From: Holothuria scabra
Taxonomy: Eukaryota > Echinodermata > Holothuroidea > Aspidochirotida > Holothuriidae
NCBI GenBank assembly: GCA_037179385.1
Contig: CM074185.1
Location: 13,276,866 to 13,340,865 of the forward strand
Direction of reading: 5' to 3'
Length of the DNA: 64,000 nt
Shown: piece after piece, positions 10,944-21,444 of the stretch
Numbering within the stretch: position 1 is the first letter of the stretch
How the letters are laid out: the number at the start of each line of letters is the position of its first letter
Position numbers and translations under genes: made by a program
The notes under the pieces: generated by a model
Told to the model about the DNA's origin: nothing
Seen by the model: the letters and a program-made list of their open reading frames with translations, nothing else
Databases searched by the model: none

Positions 10944-12118
10944 GCAGTTCGGTTTCAAAAATTCGTGCCCAGACACTATTGTAAAAATTCTTGACAAAGC
11001 ACTTTTTCAAATTATGCCAAAAACCGTTATAAATCAGAATATACCACAAAAATCAAAGCCATAACCTTTTTCTGTAAGTTTTGGATATGGAACTTGACTC
11101 ATTACGCTAATTATGAGCATTTTCATGTGTTGGTAAGTAGCGTTAAACACTTTCATTAAGTTATCGATATCAACAAATGAGCCCCTTCAAATCATTTCCT
11201 ATAGATGCAGCGTCAGAACACCGGCTTTCCAGGTTACCACTTTCATGTTAATAAGATGTTTTGTCTACACATATGTGTACCGTAACATTTTATAAACCAT
11301 TTGCTACGGCAAATGACATATCAGTTCCATGAAATATTTCGTAGAATCAACGATCTTTGGTCGCCATGCAATCTCAGGTTTCTCAATAGGAAACAGAGGT
11401 CTTGCCCCAGCTTCCGAAATTTCATTACAGGTAAAATCCGAAATCCAAAATTTTGTGCACTACAAGCTACCGGTATTTTTTTGAAATATTCGTTTACCAT
11501 GCTTAACATTAGATGAACACTATTTTGTGTAAAACCCAGTGGCGGCGATGGGGGGAGAGTGAATTTCCCGATATTTTGTCCTTGCTCCCCCCGCTTTTCA
11601 TCTTGATAGTCAGTTAGGAGTTGGGTTTACCGAGAAAATAGTTAATGAACATCATTTTGCAGATAATTTTTCATCCGGAGATATGCTAAAATCTCAGAGC
11701 TTCATGGGGTTCCTCCCATGAACCCCACCCCTCCGGAAAAGGGTGTTTTGCGCTCGGTTTAGCACGACGCCCGAAAAGTTTTTCCCCCAGCATTATCCTT
11801 CCCCCTGCGTTTGCCCCCCCCCCCCAAATTTGACAATCTGGCGCCTCAGCGCGACTGGTCATACCAACATGTCTCCACATGAGTACGTCTTGTATTTTAA
11901 AGGGGCTCATTGAGTCGATTTCGATAACTTAATGACAGTGTTAAAGGGTCTCTACCACATGAAAATGCCTATAATTAGCATTAGTCAAGTTCCATATATA
12001 ATTGTTACGGAAAAAGTTAAGATTTTGAATTTGTGGTTTACTACTTGTAACGGTTTTGTGCATAATTTGAAAAAAATGTCTGGTCACGAATTTTTAAAAA
12101 CTGAATTAAACTGCTAAG
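10944..12118. mobile_element. Long inverted-repeat element with a nested hAT-like MITE
   Basis: The segment 10944-11190 and the reverse complement of 11896-12118 align over about 225 bp at roughly 80%. Shared landmarks are aaaaattcgtg, caaattatgc, aaccgtta, atggaacttgact, gctaattat, gcattttcatgtg and cattaagttatcga. The arms enclose about 700 bp that includes the MITE at 11537-11857. The arrangement is that of a non-autonomous long-TIR DNA transposon or a fold-back element. Superfamily and target duplication were not resolved. Confidence 0.5.
11537..11857. mobile_element. hAT-like MITE, 321 bp, nested
   Basis: It starts cagtggcggcgatgg and ends ggcgcctcagcgcgactg, imperfect inverted termini. 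The flanks gtaaaacc (11529-11536) and gtcatacc (11858-11865) agree at 6 of 8 bases. The termini match the better-preserved copy at 19287-19498. Confidence 0.55.
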
Positions 12119-12289
12119 TGCACTCTCATAAAACAGTTACTTGTATGTAAAATATGGGGATTGTCTAAGTTTGACCATTTGACATTGGTATGTGAAAAAA
12201 AAAATTAGCAGTTTTGGAAAAACTGTTGAATTCATGAACCAACTCAATGAGCCGCTTCAAGCTTTGGCAGTTTTTCCTCACCCAGTCAG

Positions 12290-12837
12290 TTCCAATTCTC
12301 AAAACCTACTCCTAAATATCCTCATGAGACACAGTTTTCAAGCTAGTTTACTGCTTTGAGCAAACCAGGAAGTACCTCCGACCGTCATGTGTAATCAGAA
12401 CACAAAATACATGGTTTGTAATATGAGTTACAGTGCAGTTGAAGAGCTGTCTGTTTAGATTTTATGTAGACAACGGATAAAGTTGTAGTTTGTGGCGACG
12501 AATTACCACTGCCTTTACTGCCTTTAACCTTGTGAAACAGGAACCAATCACAACAGCAAACTTGACCTTTGACCTTCATTCCGTGAGCTGTAGAGATCTA
12601 TATAGAATCAAAATCAGTGCATAGCATGCGTTATGTTTAGCTTAATGGAAAACCCCGTACTGCAAATTTTGAATCACACGGCGGTTTTTGTGTGTGTTGT
12701 ACGTAGGTTACCGGTAAGGTTTGAAGCCGTATTTAGTAACGGGTCGCATCCACAACGAGCAGTCAAAAGAGTTAACTGATCATAAAACGTTAGATGTCGA
12801 ACAGCAACATTTTCAGAAAGCAACGAATTTCTTCAAC
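12290..12837 (+). promoter_or_regulatory. Conserved upstream/5'UTR block of gene A (block copy 1)
   Basis: This segment recurs upstream of exon 1 of genes B (from 37890) and C (from 60610) with shared words such as gaagtacctccgacc, catgtgt-atca, cacaaaatacatg, gcatgcgttatgtttagctt and tttgtacgtaggtta, so it is part of the duplicated gene unit and probably holds promoter and 5'UTR. No TATA box is convincing. In copies B and C a 1.5-kb TIR element interrupts it after the gtaggttac word. Here it is uninterrupted. Confidence 0.4.
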
Positions 12838-12852
12838 ATGTCGAATTTTCAG
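12838..12852 (+). CDS. Gene A exon 1 (start codon exon)
   Basis: ATG at 12838 with A at -3 opens a five-codon coding tip (MSNFQ), followed directly by a splice donor (cag|gtatgt, GT at 12853). The exon ends in phase 0, which fits exon 2 at 17590. The equivalent in gene B is MWNCQ (39951-39965, donor gtacgt), and gene C has the same exon with ATT in place of ATG. The frame upstream of the ATG is open for some codons here but closed by TAG in gene B, which favours this ATG as the start. The exon is short, so the call rests on conservation, phase and donor. Transcript data are not visible. Confidence 0.5.
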
Positions 12853-14139
12853 GTATGTACAAGGAATGATATTTTTTGCAAGTTTTACTTTGTAAGCAAC
12901 GTGAATAAGTTCATTCCCGTAGCATATAGCAAGCTAGGAAGAAAAAGGGAAACTTGGACAAAATGAAGCAAATTGTTCATGTATAATATCAGCGTATAGT
13001 TAGCACTAGCCGGGTAAATCTAATGTCCCATCGTTTAAATGCATACTTTTTATGATAAAGTGCGGGGTAACCCCCCCCATACTGTTTTTAAAAGTTACCG
13101 ACATGTTGGATTAACTAGAAAGAGAGTGTCGGGTAGTTTTTTCGGCAAACCTTGTGCGGAAATTCTTTATATCTTATTAGCCATTTGCTTTACCGTTGAG
13201 TAGTTAGGCGTGGGCAGCGTGAGATTAAAATATGATAGCCCCTACTAAACGATATGGACGTGGGTGTAGGATAGTGTAAAATGGCAAATCGTGACGGCCG
13301 AAAGAGTACAACAAGGTTTTGTTTCTTTGAACCCTTTGGGAAATAAAGTTGTCATTTATTGTCATAACTTCCCACTGCTAACACAAAACGTTTTCAAAAG
13401 GTGTGATGTGGTGTGATAAACCTTTTTATAGGCGAATGCCACTTCACAGGCCTTTGTGTTACCATGTCAACATGCTTTTTGCGACATTACTATGAAATAA
13501 TAATATACAATTAGTATTTATGTTCCATAGGACGCTGTACTGAGAGTAGGCAGGTAGTTGGGTCTTAAGTTTTTTTTTCGATCTGGAAATGGATAACGGT
13601 CGTGAAATGGTAATTACCTGGTCATCATTGCCACACCGCCATACTAATTGAGCTAAAGGAAATAAAATGCAGCCCCTTCCTATAAATTATCGAACTTTGT
13701 CATACCCGTTCCCCATTCAATTTTCATTCATTAGGCCTATGCTAAGACATTTTTTCCTAGTAAAATTTGGCAATATGTTTCTTTGCTTTGTTGACTTGTT
13801 GAAAGTAAGGTTTATGGGCGTCCATTTTGGGGGATAGGGGATGTAAATCCCTCGAAGATTTGACAGTAGGGGATGTCCCATGCAATTCCCCAGCTCCCCT
13901 TCCATGATACAGACAAGAAAAAAGGAAAAGCACTGCAGTTGTTCCATGTTTACTTCCCTTCATTTCTGTGGCTGGCTGCTTACATTAGAACACGCAGAGC
14001 TCCATTTTAGCTGATCCTCGGGAAACATATTTGCCCTTTGCGCGCGTCATCTCATATTGATGATTTTGTCTCAAACATTTTACATTACAATGATTAGTGA
14101 GTCACACCAAAGACTCTAAAATGGAACCTACTGCCGTTG
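12853..14139. other. Gene A intron 1, first part
   Basis: 12853-13560 is homologous to the sequence after exon 1 of gene B (39966-40510) and of gene C (62627-62908), at roughly 80%. 13560-14139 is unique in this window and shows nothing recognisable. Confidence 0.45.
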
Positions 14140-14267
14140 ATCTTGATGCTCCGCATAAGCAACGGAGTAAGGAAAACAAGTCAATAAGCCACAACTAGAA
14201 AAAGGGCCGTGTCCGGCTCGACTTGAACCAATAGGTTGGAAACTGGGCCGTAAAACTCCAACTAATT
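14140..14267. mobile_element. tRNA-derived SINE remnant
   Basis: The segment gtgtccggctcgacttgaacc (B-box-like), followed by gtaaaactcca-ctaa, matches the body of the better SINE at 19935-20106 (gtgtccggttcgacttaaacc). Its 3' tail runs directly into the GACT/GACC microsatellite. Confidence 0.5.
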
Positions 14268-14554
14268 GACTGACTGACTGACTGACTGACTGACTGACTG
14301 ACTGACTGACTGACTGACCGACCGACCGACCGACCGACCGACCGACCGACCGACCGACCGACCGACCGACCGACCGACCGACCGACCGACCGACCGACCG
14401 ACCGACCGACCGACCGACCGACCGACCGACCGACCGACCGACCGACCGACCGACCGACCGACCGACCGACCGACCGACCGACCGACCGACCGACCGACCG
14501 ACCGACCGACCGACCGACCGACCGACCGACCGACCGACCGACCGACCGACCGAC
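14268..14554. repeat. (GACT)n then (GACC)n microsatellite
   Basis: About 48 bp of GACT repeats switch at about 14316 to about 238 bp of perfect GACC repeats ending at 14554. The repeat starts exactly at the 3' tail of the SINE remnant. Long open frames reading Ser-Val-Gly-Arg across it are an artefact of the repeat. Confidence 0.95.
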
Positions 14555-15229
14555 AAAGTAATCTATAGTACACTATTGGAAAAGTTCGAGAATATGTTGC
14601 AAAAAAAAAAAACATTAACACTTCCTTTCCAATGGCACGTCACTAACTCGCCGACACTGTAAAATATGTCTGTACACTCATAGAAATTAAAGGCAAACAA
14701 AAGAATTCGTGAGAAGTGTTGTCAATGTTGACAGCACTTATTATTTTTTTTAATTTTTTCTCCTTTAATTGCTCTAATTTTTTTGTAATATTGATATTTT
14801 ACAGCGTTGAGTTGTTGTCAGTCGCTCAGTCCTACTTTACAACACAGATGTGAATGTTTCTTCTTTTTGTCTCGTTTGCTGATCAGTCTTTAATAAAACA
14901 ATATAAATCAATAATTCACACAATGTATCCATTCTTAAAAAGGACAGAAAATAAAAGTCATATACTATAATCATGAAGAAAAAATTTCATTGAAGAGTGT
15001 AGTGTCATACGAGAAAGATTACTGGCCTTGCTTAATATATAGTATTCAACATTTAGGCGATATTTAAACTTGTAAGAGAAATCAGTGACATCTGGAATGT
15101 CGTTAATTTCCTTTCAATCAAAAATTGGATTGGATGCTTAGCATCTTCAAAATTCCCAAACTTAATGTTGTTAAAATCAATTTGAAAAGACTTTTCAAAC
15201 AAAGGTTACCTATATCTGACCAAAAGATT
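14555..15229. other. Intron 1, anonymous AT-rich stretch
   Basis: No gene or repeat recognised, only T-rich runs near 14740-14790. Confidence 0.35.
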
Positions 15230-16160
15230 TTAAAATAATCTCTTCCCCCCCCCCCCCCAAATAATCCAATGTTTGATTAGCTTTATGACACAGAGTATAC
15301 AGAGGGCTTTCTTTAACCTTTTTCTTTCATAAACATCATTAACACCAAGTATTCTTTGCAAAAATCGGAACTGAAAATAATGTAAATCGTGGCTCTCACA
15401 GCCTGGCAGCAGAAAAGGGCAATATAAAAATTTGGTTCCAATGATACACTTTGTTTTCAATGTTCTGCCATTTAAAAATTGTCTTCGGATCTTGTGATAT
15501 CTCTTAAACAAAATAATTATGTACATATTTTTTGTTCCTTGATGAAGAGATGACTTTCTTTCGTGGGCCGTTGCTCATTTCCATTTTGAATTTGTACACA
15601 ATTAATGTTTTCTTTCCAAGTCGAGAAAGATAATTGCAGAAAGGATACAAAATAAAGAGCGAAAGGAATATCACATTTTGTACAAAAAGGAGTGTAATCC
15701 AAAGTATTAAAATTTTGGATAAAACTGAGGTAATTTAAAAACTTTCTTACGCCTTAGAATATTTGAAAAGATAAGCTTGTTAATATCAATTTTTGTAGGG
15801 GAATTGTTCAATATATGTGTTCAAAATATGTATAAAAGGAAATTGTTTAAGACACTCTGGTTCTCAAATTCCTTTCTAGACATCTAGAATTAAAGTCGGA
15901 CCATGTCAAACAAATATCCCAATATATTTAAATAAATATGAAATTTTGATATCATTTTTTTTTTGAAATATTGCTTTAAAAAAGAAAAACCCTTTACATA
16001 TTTTTTTAGGTTTTTCTTCGAACAAAACCTTCCACAAACTATCATATCTATCGAGATAAACCTAACCCATTTGCATTTAAAACTTATTGCAAATAGTCTA
16101 ACATCAGCCATATTTAAACCACTTTTAGATTTACTATTTACTAAAATATTTCTCTAGAAA
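15230..16160 (-). pseudogene. Decayed non-LTR retrotransposon 3' end (L1/Tx1-like)
   Basis: Read on the minus strand, three broken frames follow the order found after the RT domain of L1/Tx1-type LINEs. The first (16111 to 15890) contains FAISFKCKWVRF, like the conserved Leu/Lys-Trp-Val block. The second (15702 to 15517) contains PFCTKCDIP and a spaced W, like the terminal Cys-rich motif. The third (15526 to 15230) contains RYHKIRRQFLNGRTLKTK. Stops and frameshifts separate them, so it is inactive. It lies antisense within intron 1 of gene A and is missing from gene B's shorter intron 1. The family assignment rests on motif pattern only. Confidence 0.45.
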
Positions 16161-17589
16161 CTTTTTGGTTGTTGTTAAGTCACTTCATGGGCTCTCTAAG
16201 CCAAGATTTTTTTTCACAAAAACTCACGCAAAACCCCCTTTCCCGCTTTACACTCAACCCAGGATGGTAATCAACGTCTACTAGCGGCTATAGAAATAAC
16301 CGACACTATTTTGCCCTTTATAACTCTACAGTTCCCCTGTTGGTGTAGTCCCGCAAGGTTGCCTCAGCTAAGATTTGAGTATCATTTGATATGAAATTAG
16401 AGATCTGCTCAATTTAGAACTGAGCTATGTCAACCGACTAAATATTTTTTGCCCAATGACACAATCCAAATGTGTAACTATTTAGACAGATTTCTTTTAA
16501 TGTTTGGCTGAACAACGGTTATAAATAGTTTTCAGCGACGTCAAAACTTAGCATTAGCTCAACCGCCAAATCTGAGGCCAAACCTGTAAGTATGTAGCGG
16601 CTGCATTCAATCATGGCTGAAATGCACCTCGTGAAAAGTTCTTATGACGTCATGCGGGAGCTATTTATGGAAGTTTAAAGGCAGTCATTCTTCACCCTAA
16701 ACTTGCAGTTTCAGTATACATATATCAAAACTCTCAATTGGTACAGCTCTTTGATTGGCATCACATTCAAACAATGCATCATAGCTAAATTACACAGCCT
16801 GGGCACTGAGAGTGCCTTGATTACACATTATGGACTCGTATGGCCACAAGGACAAGCCATGAAGCAATAAACAAGGATTGTGTCTGGATAAAGATGAGTT
16901 TTAGATAAATGTTGGAGGGGCTAGAAGTAAGTAGACTGGGAGAATTGGAACTGTTTGGGATGGTGAAAATATGCCTTTAAAGCTCATATGAGTACTATGC
17001 TAGCTTGCCAAATTTGATCCGCAGAATCGACAGAGTTGGTAATGAATTGGGAAAGACTGTCAACTTACTGTGAGAATTTGCCTTTACTGCCAGTTTATCT
17101 ATGCAGTTCTAAAGCTTTCCAGCACTTGCTATGGTTTGATAGAGAACTCTCTTCATAACACTGCATTTTGCAATAACTATAATTTTAGCAATAAATTCAG
17201 ATTTCATGGTAAATGGAAACCTTTCTTGATGTCAACGTTTCTAAGTTCAAGTTAAATAAACATTTTAAAGAATCGGGCAATGGAGGCAAAACTACAATAG
17301 GCGTGCACTTGCTGAAATAAATTTATGACTAGACACTTGTGCTGTATGACTGTCTGTTCTGTACGGGATCAAACTCGCAAGAGAAATGATTCTGTTCCTA
17401 TCTAGTCCTTTGAATTTGGAATTTCTCTAAATTCCAGACTACATAATCGGACTCGAGATCAGCCATTACCAGATTACACCGACCGATTCTACCAACATAA
17501 GTTACTCCTGGAATTTAAGAGTCACAACGCGGCAAGATATCTTTATATAGTTAACACAAAATACTGAGCTTTATATTTTTCAAACACAG
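16161..17589. other. Intron 1, last part; start of unit A
   Basis: From about 16320 the sequence aligns with unit B from about 41010 (shared: gatttgagtatcatttgat, tgagctatgtcaaccgac). About 16460-17290 has no direct-orientation counterpart in unit B. Part of it (17025-17065) matches 40846-40890 in inverted orientation. 16690-16995 is the dispersed repeat also seen at 3250-3590. Confidence 0.45.
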
Positions 17590-17677
17590 GTTCCATTGAA
17601 ACGCCCTTACTCACCTCAGCTGCCCTTCGAAAACTACAAGGAAGACCACTCTAGCAAGATGTCCCGTTATTCGGAAA
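17590..17677 (+). CDS. Gene A exon 2
   Basis: An 88-nt exon bounded by an acceptor (cacag|) and a strong donor (gaaa|gtaagt). It enters in phase 0 and leaves in phase 1, exactly as its 94-nt counterpart in gene B (41428-41521) does. The two differ in length by two codons and keep the reading frame. It encodes a polar, charged linker beginning VPLKRPYSPQLPFENYKED and ending MSRYSE. The alignment SPQ-L-F/S-E-N/K-YKED with gene B shows protein-level conservation. No domain is recognised. It joins the start-codon exon to the DED-like exon. Confidence 0.62.
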
Positions 17678-18004
17678 GTAAGTTGGCCAAGTGAATTTTT
17701 GTGAATTATTCCATCAGTTTGTCACTGCACGGTAATTTATTTGCAGTATGTATATGACGTACCTGGGATTGGTGGTGTTCCTTCTTCAGCAGTTTTTTTG
17801 TTTTTTTCTATTTCTTTTTTTAAACATGCTCTGTTTGTATTTAAGCTTCAGTTCATCAACAGAATATCAAGGGTTTGTTTATTACTGCGTCATCATGTTT
17901 TGGAACACCAACTTCTGTGTCAGTCATTCTTCAAATTGTACTTTTTGATAAAAAGGGGGTATAGGCCTATTATTTCACGCATACCATCGAGCAAAACACC
18001 GTGA
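17678..18004. other. Intron 2 of gene A, first part
   Basis: Collinear with 41522-41771 plus 43169-43230 of gene B. The site where gene B carries a LINE is intact here (near 17933, cattcttcaaattgtac). Confidence 0.6.
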
Positions 18005-18543
18005 ATTCGCTACAGAAATGAACGAAATATTATAAATTTGTTTTTGCTTTGAGGAGAATCTGATATTATAAATCTTCACAATTGAGATGATTTTTGTTTG
18101 GGTAAGTTTGCGAATGTCAGTGATATATACTGTAAAAGCAGCTAGCCGGGGGAACCACACAAGTCTGTTCTATCAACAAGGGAGCACCCTGTATTGGTCA
18201 TCATGCATTTTTAGGCATGCTTCAAATGTTTCAAAATAGCCCCATTTTGCATCCCAGTCTTCTTTCCAACACGCAATCAACTTAGACCATCCCCCAGGAC
18301 AGCGAACACGCAAACCTTTCCAATCCCCTGATGGGACTCCTTGTAGATCCTTCCTTTTCAATTGATGGCCACCAAAGTTGCTGACATCGCGGGAACACTA
18401 TCTACCATCATGTTGGTCCCACCACGGTTTCAACTGAGAAATTTTTTTGACTTATCCTATACACCCAATGGACCCCATCCCATGCCAGTCGGGGAATTCA
18501 ACCTTTTCCCTCCCACTCCAAATTCCTGTGCACACTACCCGTG
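18005..18543. other. Sequence in intron 2 of gene A absent from gene B
   Basis: Unit B lacks 18005-18770. The minus strand has an open frame (about 18425 to 18173) with a Trp/Cys-rich translation including DWKGLRVRCPGGWSKL, which I do not recognise. It may be a fragment of an inserted element's gene. No terminal repeats frame the whole insert. Confidence 0.3.
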
Positions 18544-18781
18544 CACTCTAAAAACAGTCGGGTAAGGTAATCATCAAAACTGGTCAAGTATATTAAAATA
18601 CTGAAATTGGGTAACATTTGTCCAAATTAATGAATTTGCGAGGGAATTATGTGATTATGTACCTCTTTCTTGTTTAACCCACCACCTGGCTGACCAATAC
18701 TGAAAAAAATTTACCCACTTTGAAGTATTGTCACATTCGGGACCAGTAATTGGTGAAAATTTTCCCCATTTTTTTAGAGTG
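18544..18781. mobile_element. MITE with CACTCTAAAAA termini, 238 bp
   Basis: The left end cactctaaaaacag and the right end ttttttagagtg are inverted repeats of about 11 bp. The interior carries gggtaa words on both strands. Absent from the equivalent place in unit B. Non-coding. Confidence 0.5.
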
Positions 18782-18902
18782 TGTGGGCGTGTGTTTTGCC
18801 TCTCACCATTTGAACATGTTATCTCAAAATAACAGAAAATCCTGCCTGTACAGTTTATCATGATGGATGTCATATTTGGCAATTAGGATATGTGAACCCC
18901 AA

Positions 18903-19168
18903 TTTCATTGGCATGTTTTGCAAGGAGATGTAACACCTACTTTAATTGGCATGTTTGGCAAGGAGATGTAACACCTACATTAATTGGCATGTTTGGCAAG
19001 GAGATGTGACATCAACTGTAGTTGGCATATTTGGCATGGAGATGTGACACCCACTTTAATTGGCATGTTTGGCAAGGAGATACGACACCTAAATTAATTG
19101 GCATGTTTGGCAAGGAGATGTGACATCAACTGTAGTTGGCATATTTGGCAAGGAGATGTGACACCTTC
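18903..19168. repeat. Minisatellite, seven 38-bp units
   Basis: Exactly 7 units of 38 bp with the core ttggcatgtttggcaaggag then atgtgacacctac. Units 2-3-4 (18941-19054) and 5-6-7 (19055-19168) form two copies of a 114-bp higher-order repeat, with the same ttt-, att- and tgt-type units in the same order. A partial unit follows and a degenerate one precedes. Unit B has a single unit (about 43325-43362). Confidence 0.9.
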
Positions 19169-19286
19169 TTTAACTGGCTTTAGTAAATTGGGTTCGGTTT
19201 GTTTGAATTTTGTGTCACTCACCTGTCGCTCACTGACTTCATATCAGTTGTGCGTTTCTGCCAGTTTGTTTTGCCTACTCCAATTC

Positions 19287-19498
19287 CAGTGGCGGCGCTA
19301 CGTGGGGTAAGAGGCGACATTCCCCCAGATGTTTGCCTTGTCCCTCACTGAAATCTCGGAGCTCCCGGGGGTTCGCCCCTCTTCCCCACGCCCAGACTAG
19401 ATTTCGCCCTGCCACCGAAAAATTTTGCCTCACAACATTACACTTTGCCCTCAGTTTGCCCGCCCTGCCCCAATTTTGACATTATGGTGCCGCCTCTG
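19287..19498. mobile_element. hAT-like MITE, 212 bp, with 8-bp target duplication
   Basis: The left end cagtggcggcgctacg and the right end atggtgccgcctctg are inverted termini. The flanks tccaattc (19279-19286) and tctaattc (19499-19506) match at 7 of 8. The element is absent from unit B. The interior is C-rich with repeated tttgcc words and has no ORF of its own. Confidence 0.72.
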
Positions 19499-19934
19499 TC
19501 TAATTCCTTATGCAGAGCATCTAAAATGACGGCAGTGAACGGATGTCAGTTTTGACGCCTTTTGGCCCCTTTTTGCAAATTTCAGGTTTATTTCTAACAT
19601 TTCACATGTATGCATTTCTAATGATTTCCAAGCAATTTTAAAGATGAAATTCCCATAAAAGCAAAATATTCTCGAAGTGGAAACAGAACTAAAAGAGAGT
19701 TTGAAAAAATCCCTGAGATGCAATACAACAGGTTGTTAAAATGCGATAGGTATAGGACTTAAAATAAGCTGGGGTTTTTGAGTCTGTTCCTATCAAAGGA
19801 AACAGGCAAATAGCAAGTAAAAACAAGACAGCAACGGTTTCAAGGTACCGAAATGAAGATAATGATTACACAAGTCAAAAGTATAATGCCATTAAATGTT
19901 TAAAAATATCATCTTGATCATTACTGAAGAAGTT

Positions 19935-20106
19935 GACCAACTGTGGTAAAGTGGTTAGGACACGCGACTTGAATGCTCGGCAAAAGCCGCTATTGCGTAG
20001 GGAAAACAAACCCGGAGCTGCAACTGGAAAAAATTCGTGTCCGGTTCGACTTAAACCAGTTAGTCAGAAAAAAGACTGTAAAAATCCATCTCACTAACTA
20101 ACTACA
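19935..20106 (+). mobile_element. tRNA-derived SINE
   Basis: An A-box-like stretch (tggtaaagtggttaggacac) and a B-box-like stretch (ccggttcgacttaaacc) are spaced for an internal Pol III promoter. The body then ends in a short (ACTA)n tail. A 5'-truncated version is in unit B (43455-43545) and an older one at 14140-14267. Confidence 0.6.
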
Positions 20107-20521
20107 GAGGACAGTTAGAAGGCAATCGTAACGAACTAGTTTCTTATTTAATTTACCTTTATTATGCAAGTGTGGTTGTCTTCTTTACTCGATGGACGTG
20201 CGTACGCCTCCACTCCAACAATGAGTGAAGTCTACCGATCAATGGAAATGATTACCCATAAACTTTGTGGAACAGATTCGTCTCGTAGAATGACAACGAA
20301 TTAGTACTGCTTTGTAATCTCAAACTGACCTCACAACGCTCTGTTATTCTCGCCGGGTTGAATGTTTCCGTACTTTTTGGTTTGCTGATGGTTAAAAGGG
20401 GCCACGGGGAGAGGTTTCAAAATTTGGTTTCGTTCTCAAGTCGTTTACCTGACTCTCAATTGCAAATATGAATAAACAATTTACTACATATCTATTTCTA
20501 TTTTTAATTTTCTACCATCAG

Positions 20522-21126
20522 CGATATTTTCCATAAATCCGTTTCGTGAAATGGTTGTGAAACTTCATCCACATTTGAATCGTTCGGACATCGTCAAAAT
20601 GGCTTACATTATGGAACTGCCTGACACCTTCGAGGAAGAGATGGGGACTCTGAGAGATCCACTCATCTACTTTATACATGCAGCAGAAAAGGTTGGAAGA
20701 GTGACTGTTGAATATGTTGATATGCTGATTAATTCTTTGGTGATACTGAAGAAACAAGAAGGCGTGCAGATTGTAGGTGAATATAAGGAAAGGTATCTGC
20801 AACCGTTCCAAGAAGGTTCTGCTTGGACAAAGACCGCGATGCCTTCAGAATCTGAGCAGAAACCAGCGGAAAAAGATTACTCCAAATACTGGTCGAAATT
20901 TCAAGATTGGTGTAACAGGCAAAACATACTCGATGCAAAAGCTGCACCGTTGAAGAAAGTGTTAGAATATTTAACTTCGCTAACGTCATCAAATAAGATG
21001 CACACTGTTATGAACTATTACAGGGGTATATTACAACAGCACCAAGAATTCAAACCTTCAGACAAAGGGAAGCTCGAAGCCCACATTAAATCGCTCAAAG
21101 AACTAGAGAAAAATTCGAAAACTTAG
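20522..21126 (+). CDS. Gene A exon 3: DED-like region plus recombinase SAM-like region
   Basis: The terminal exon of a predicted 235-aa protein. The acceptor is accatcag|cg and the phase 1 split codon joins exon 2. The exon runs to TAG at 21124-21126. Protein residues about 39-128 (NPFREMVVKLHPHLNRSDIV through GEYKERYL) have the spacing of a death effector domain: six amphipathic helices with LP after helix 2, a DPL.YF.HAAEK.G helix and a final L..LKK....V.EY helix. The classical RxDL motif is not kept (KKQEG). Residues about 151-228 (YSKYWSKFQDWC, LEYLTSLTSSNK, NYYRGILQQHQEF) look like the N-terminal SAM-like DNA-binding fold of tyrosine recombinases. There is no catalytic domain after it, only a Lys/Glu tail. 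DED proteins act as cytosolic or nuclear death and immune adaptors. A role here is inference. It is about 80% identical to gene B by hand count. Confidence 0.8.
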
Positions 21127-21438
21127 CGCTCATTGCTTTTAGTCTATGGTTGGCAAATTCCGACCCAGTCCGCCATTGCAAAAAATCCTGTCCGAGAGGG
21201 ATTTTCAATCGGAGACCTAAATATACAACAATCTGGTTCGCTAAAGATAATTAGTCCGCTCAACAACAAACATGTTTACAATCGCTTTAACTGATTTATT
21301 CTATTTTCAGTGTATTTTCATCTTTCCCGGAATATTGCAGCATTTTGCATGTAAGAAAGTTTTGCTATGCATTTTTCAAAGGGGCCCTCCCCATGAAACG
21401 GCCCAACACCAGTTGGCCGACCCCTGGTCTAGACAATC

Positions 21439-21444
21439 AATAAA
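21439..21444 (+). terminator. Candidate poly(A) signal of gene A
   Basis: AATAAA 312 bases after the stop codon. The same signal in the same context (agacaatcaataaagaattc) lies 319 bases after the stop of gene B (44889-44894), so it is kept in both paralogues. Confidence 0.5.

Noticed and set aside
12721..12837. Upstream extension of gene A exon 1 as coding
   Set aside because: The frame is open here only with a TTG start and is closed by a TAG in gene B, so it is treated as 5'UTR.
14128..14621. Two long minus-strand frames of Ser-Val-Gly-Arg repeats
   Set aside because: They are translations of the GACC tetranucleotide tract, which is open in several frames by composition alone.
18903..19168. 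Possible CRISPR array
   Set aside because: Units abut with no unique spacers, and the setting is an animal intron. It is a minisatellite.
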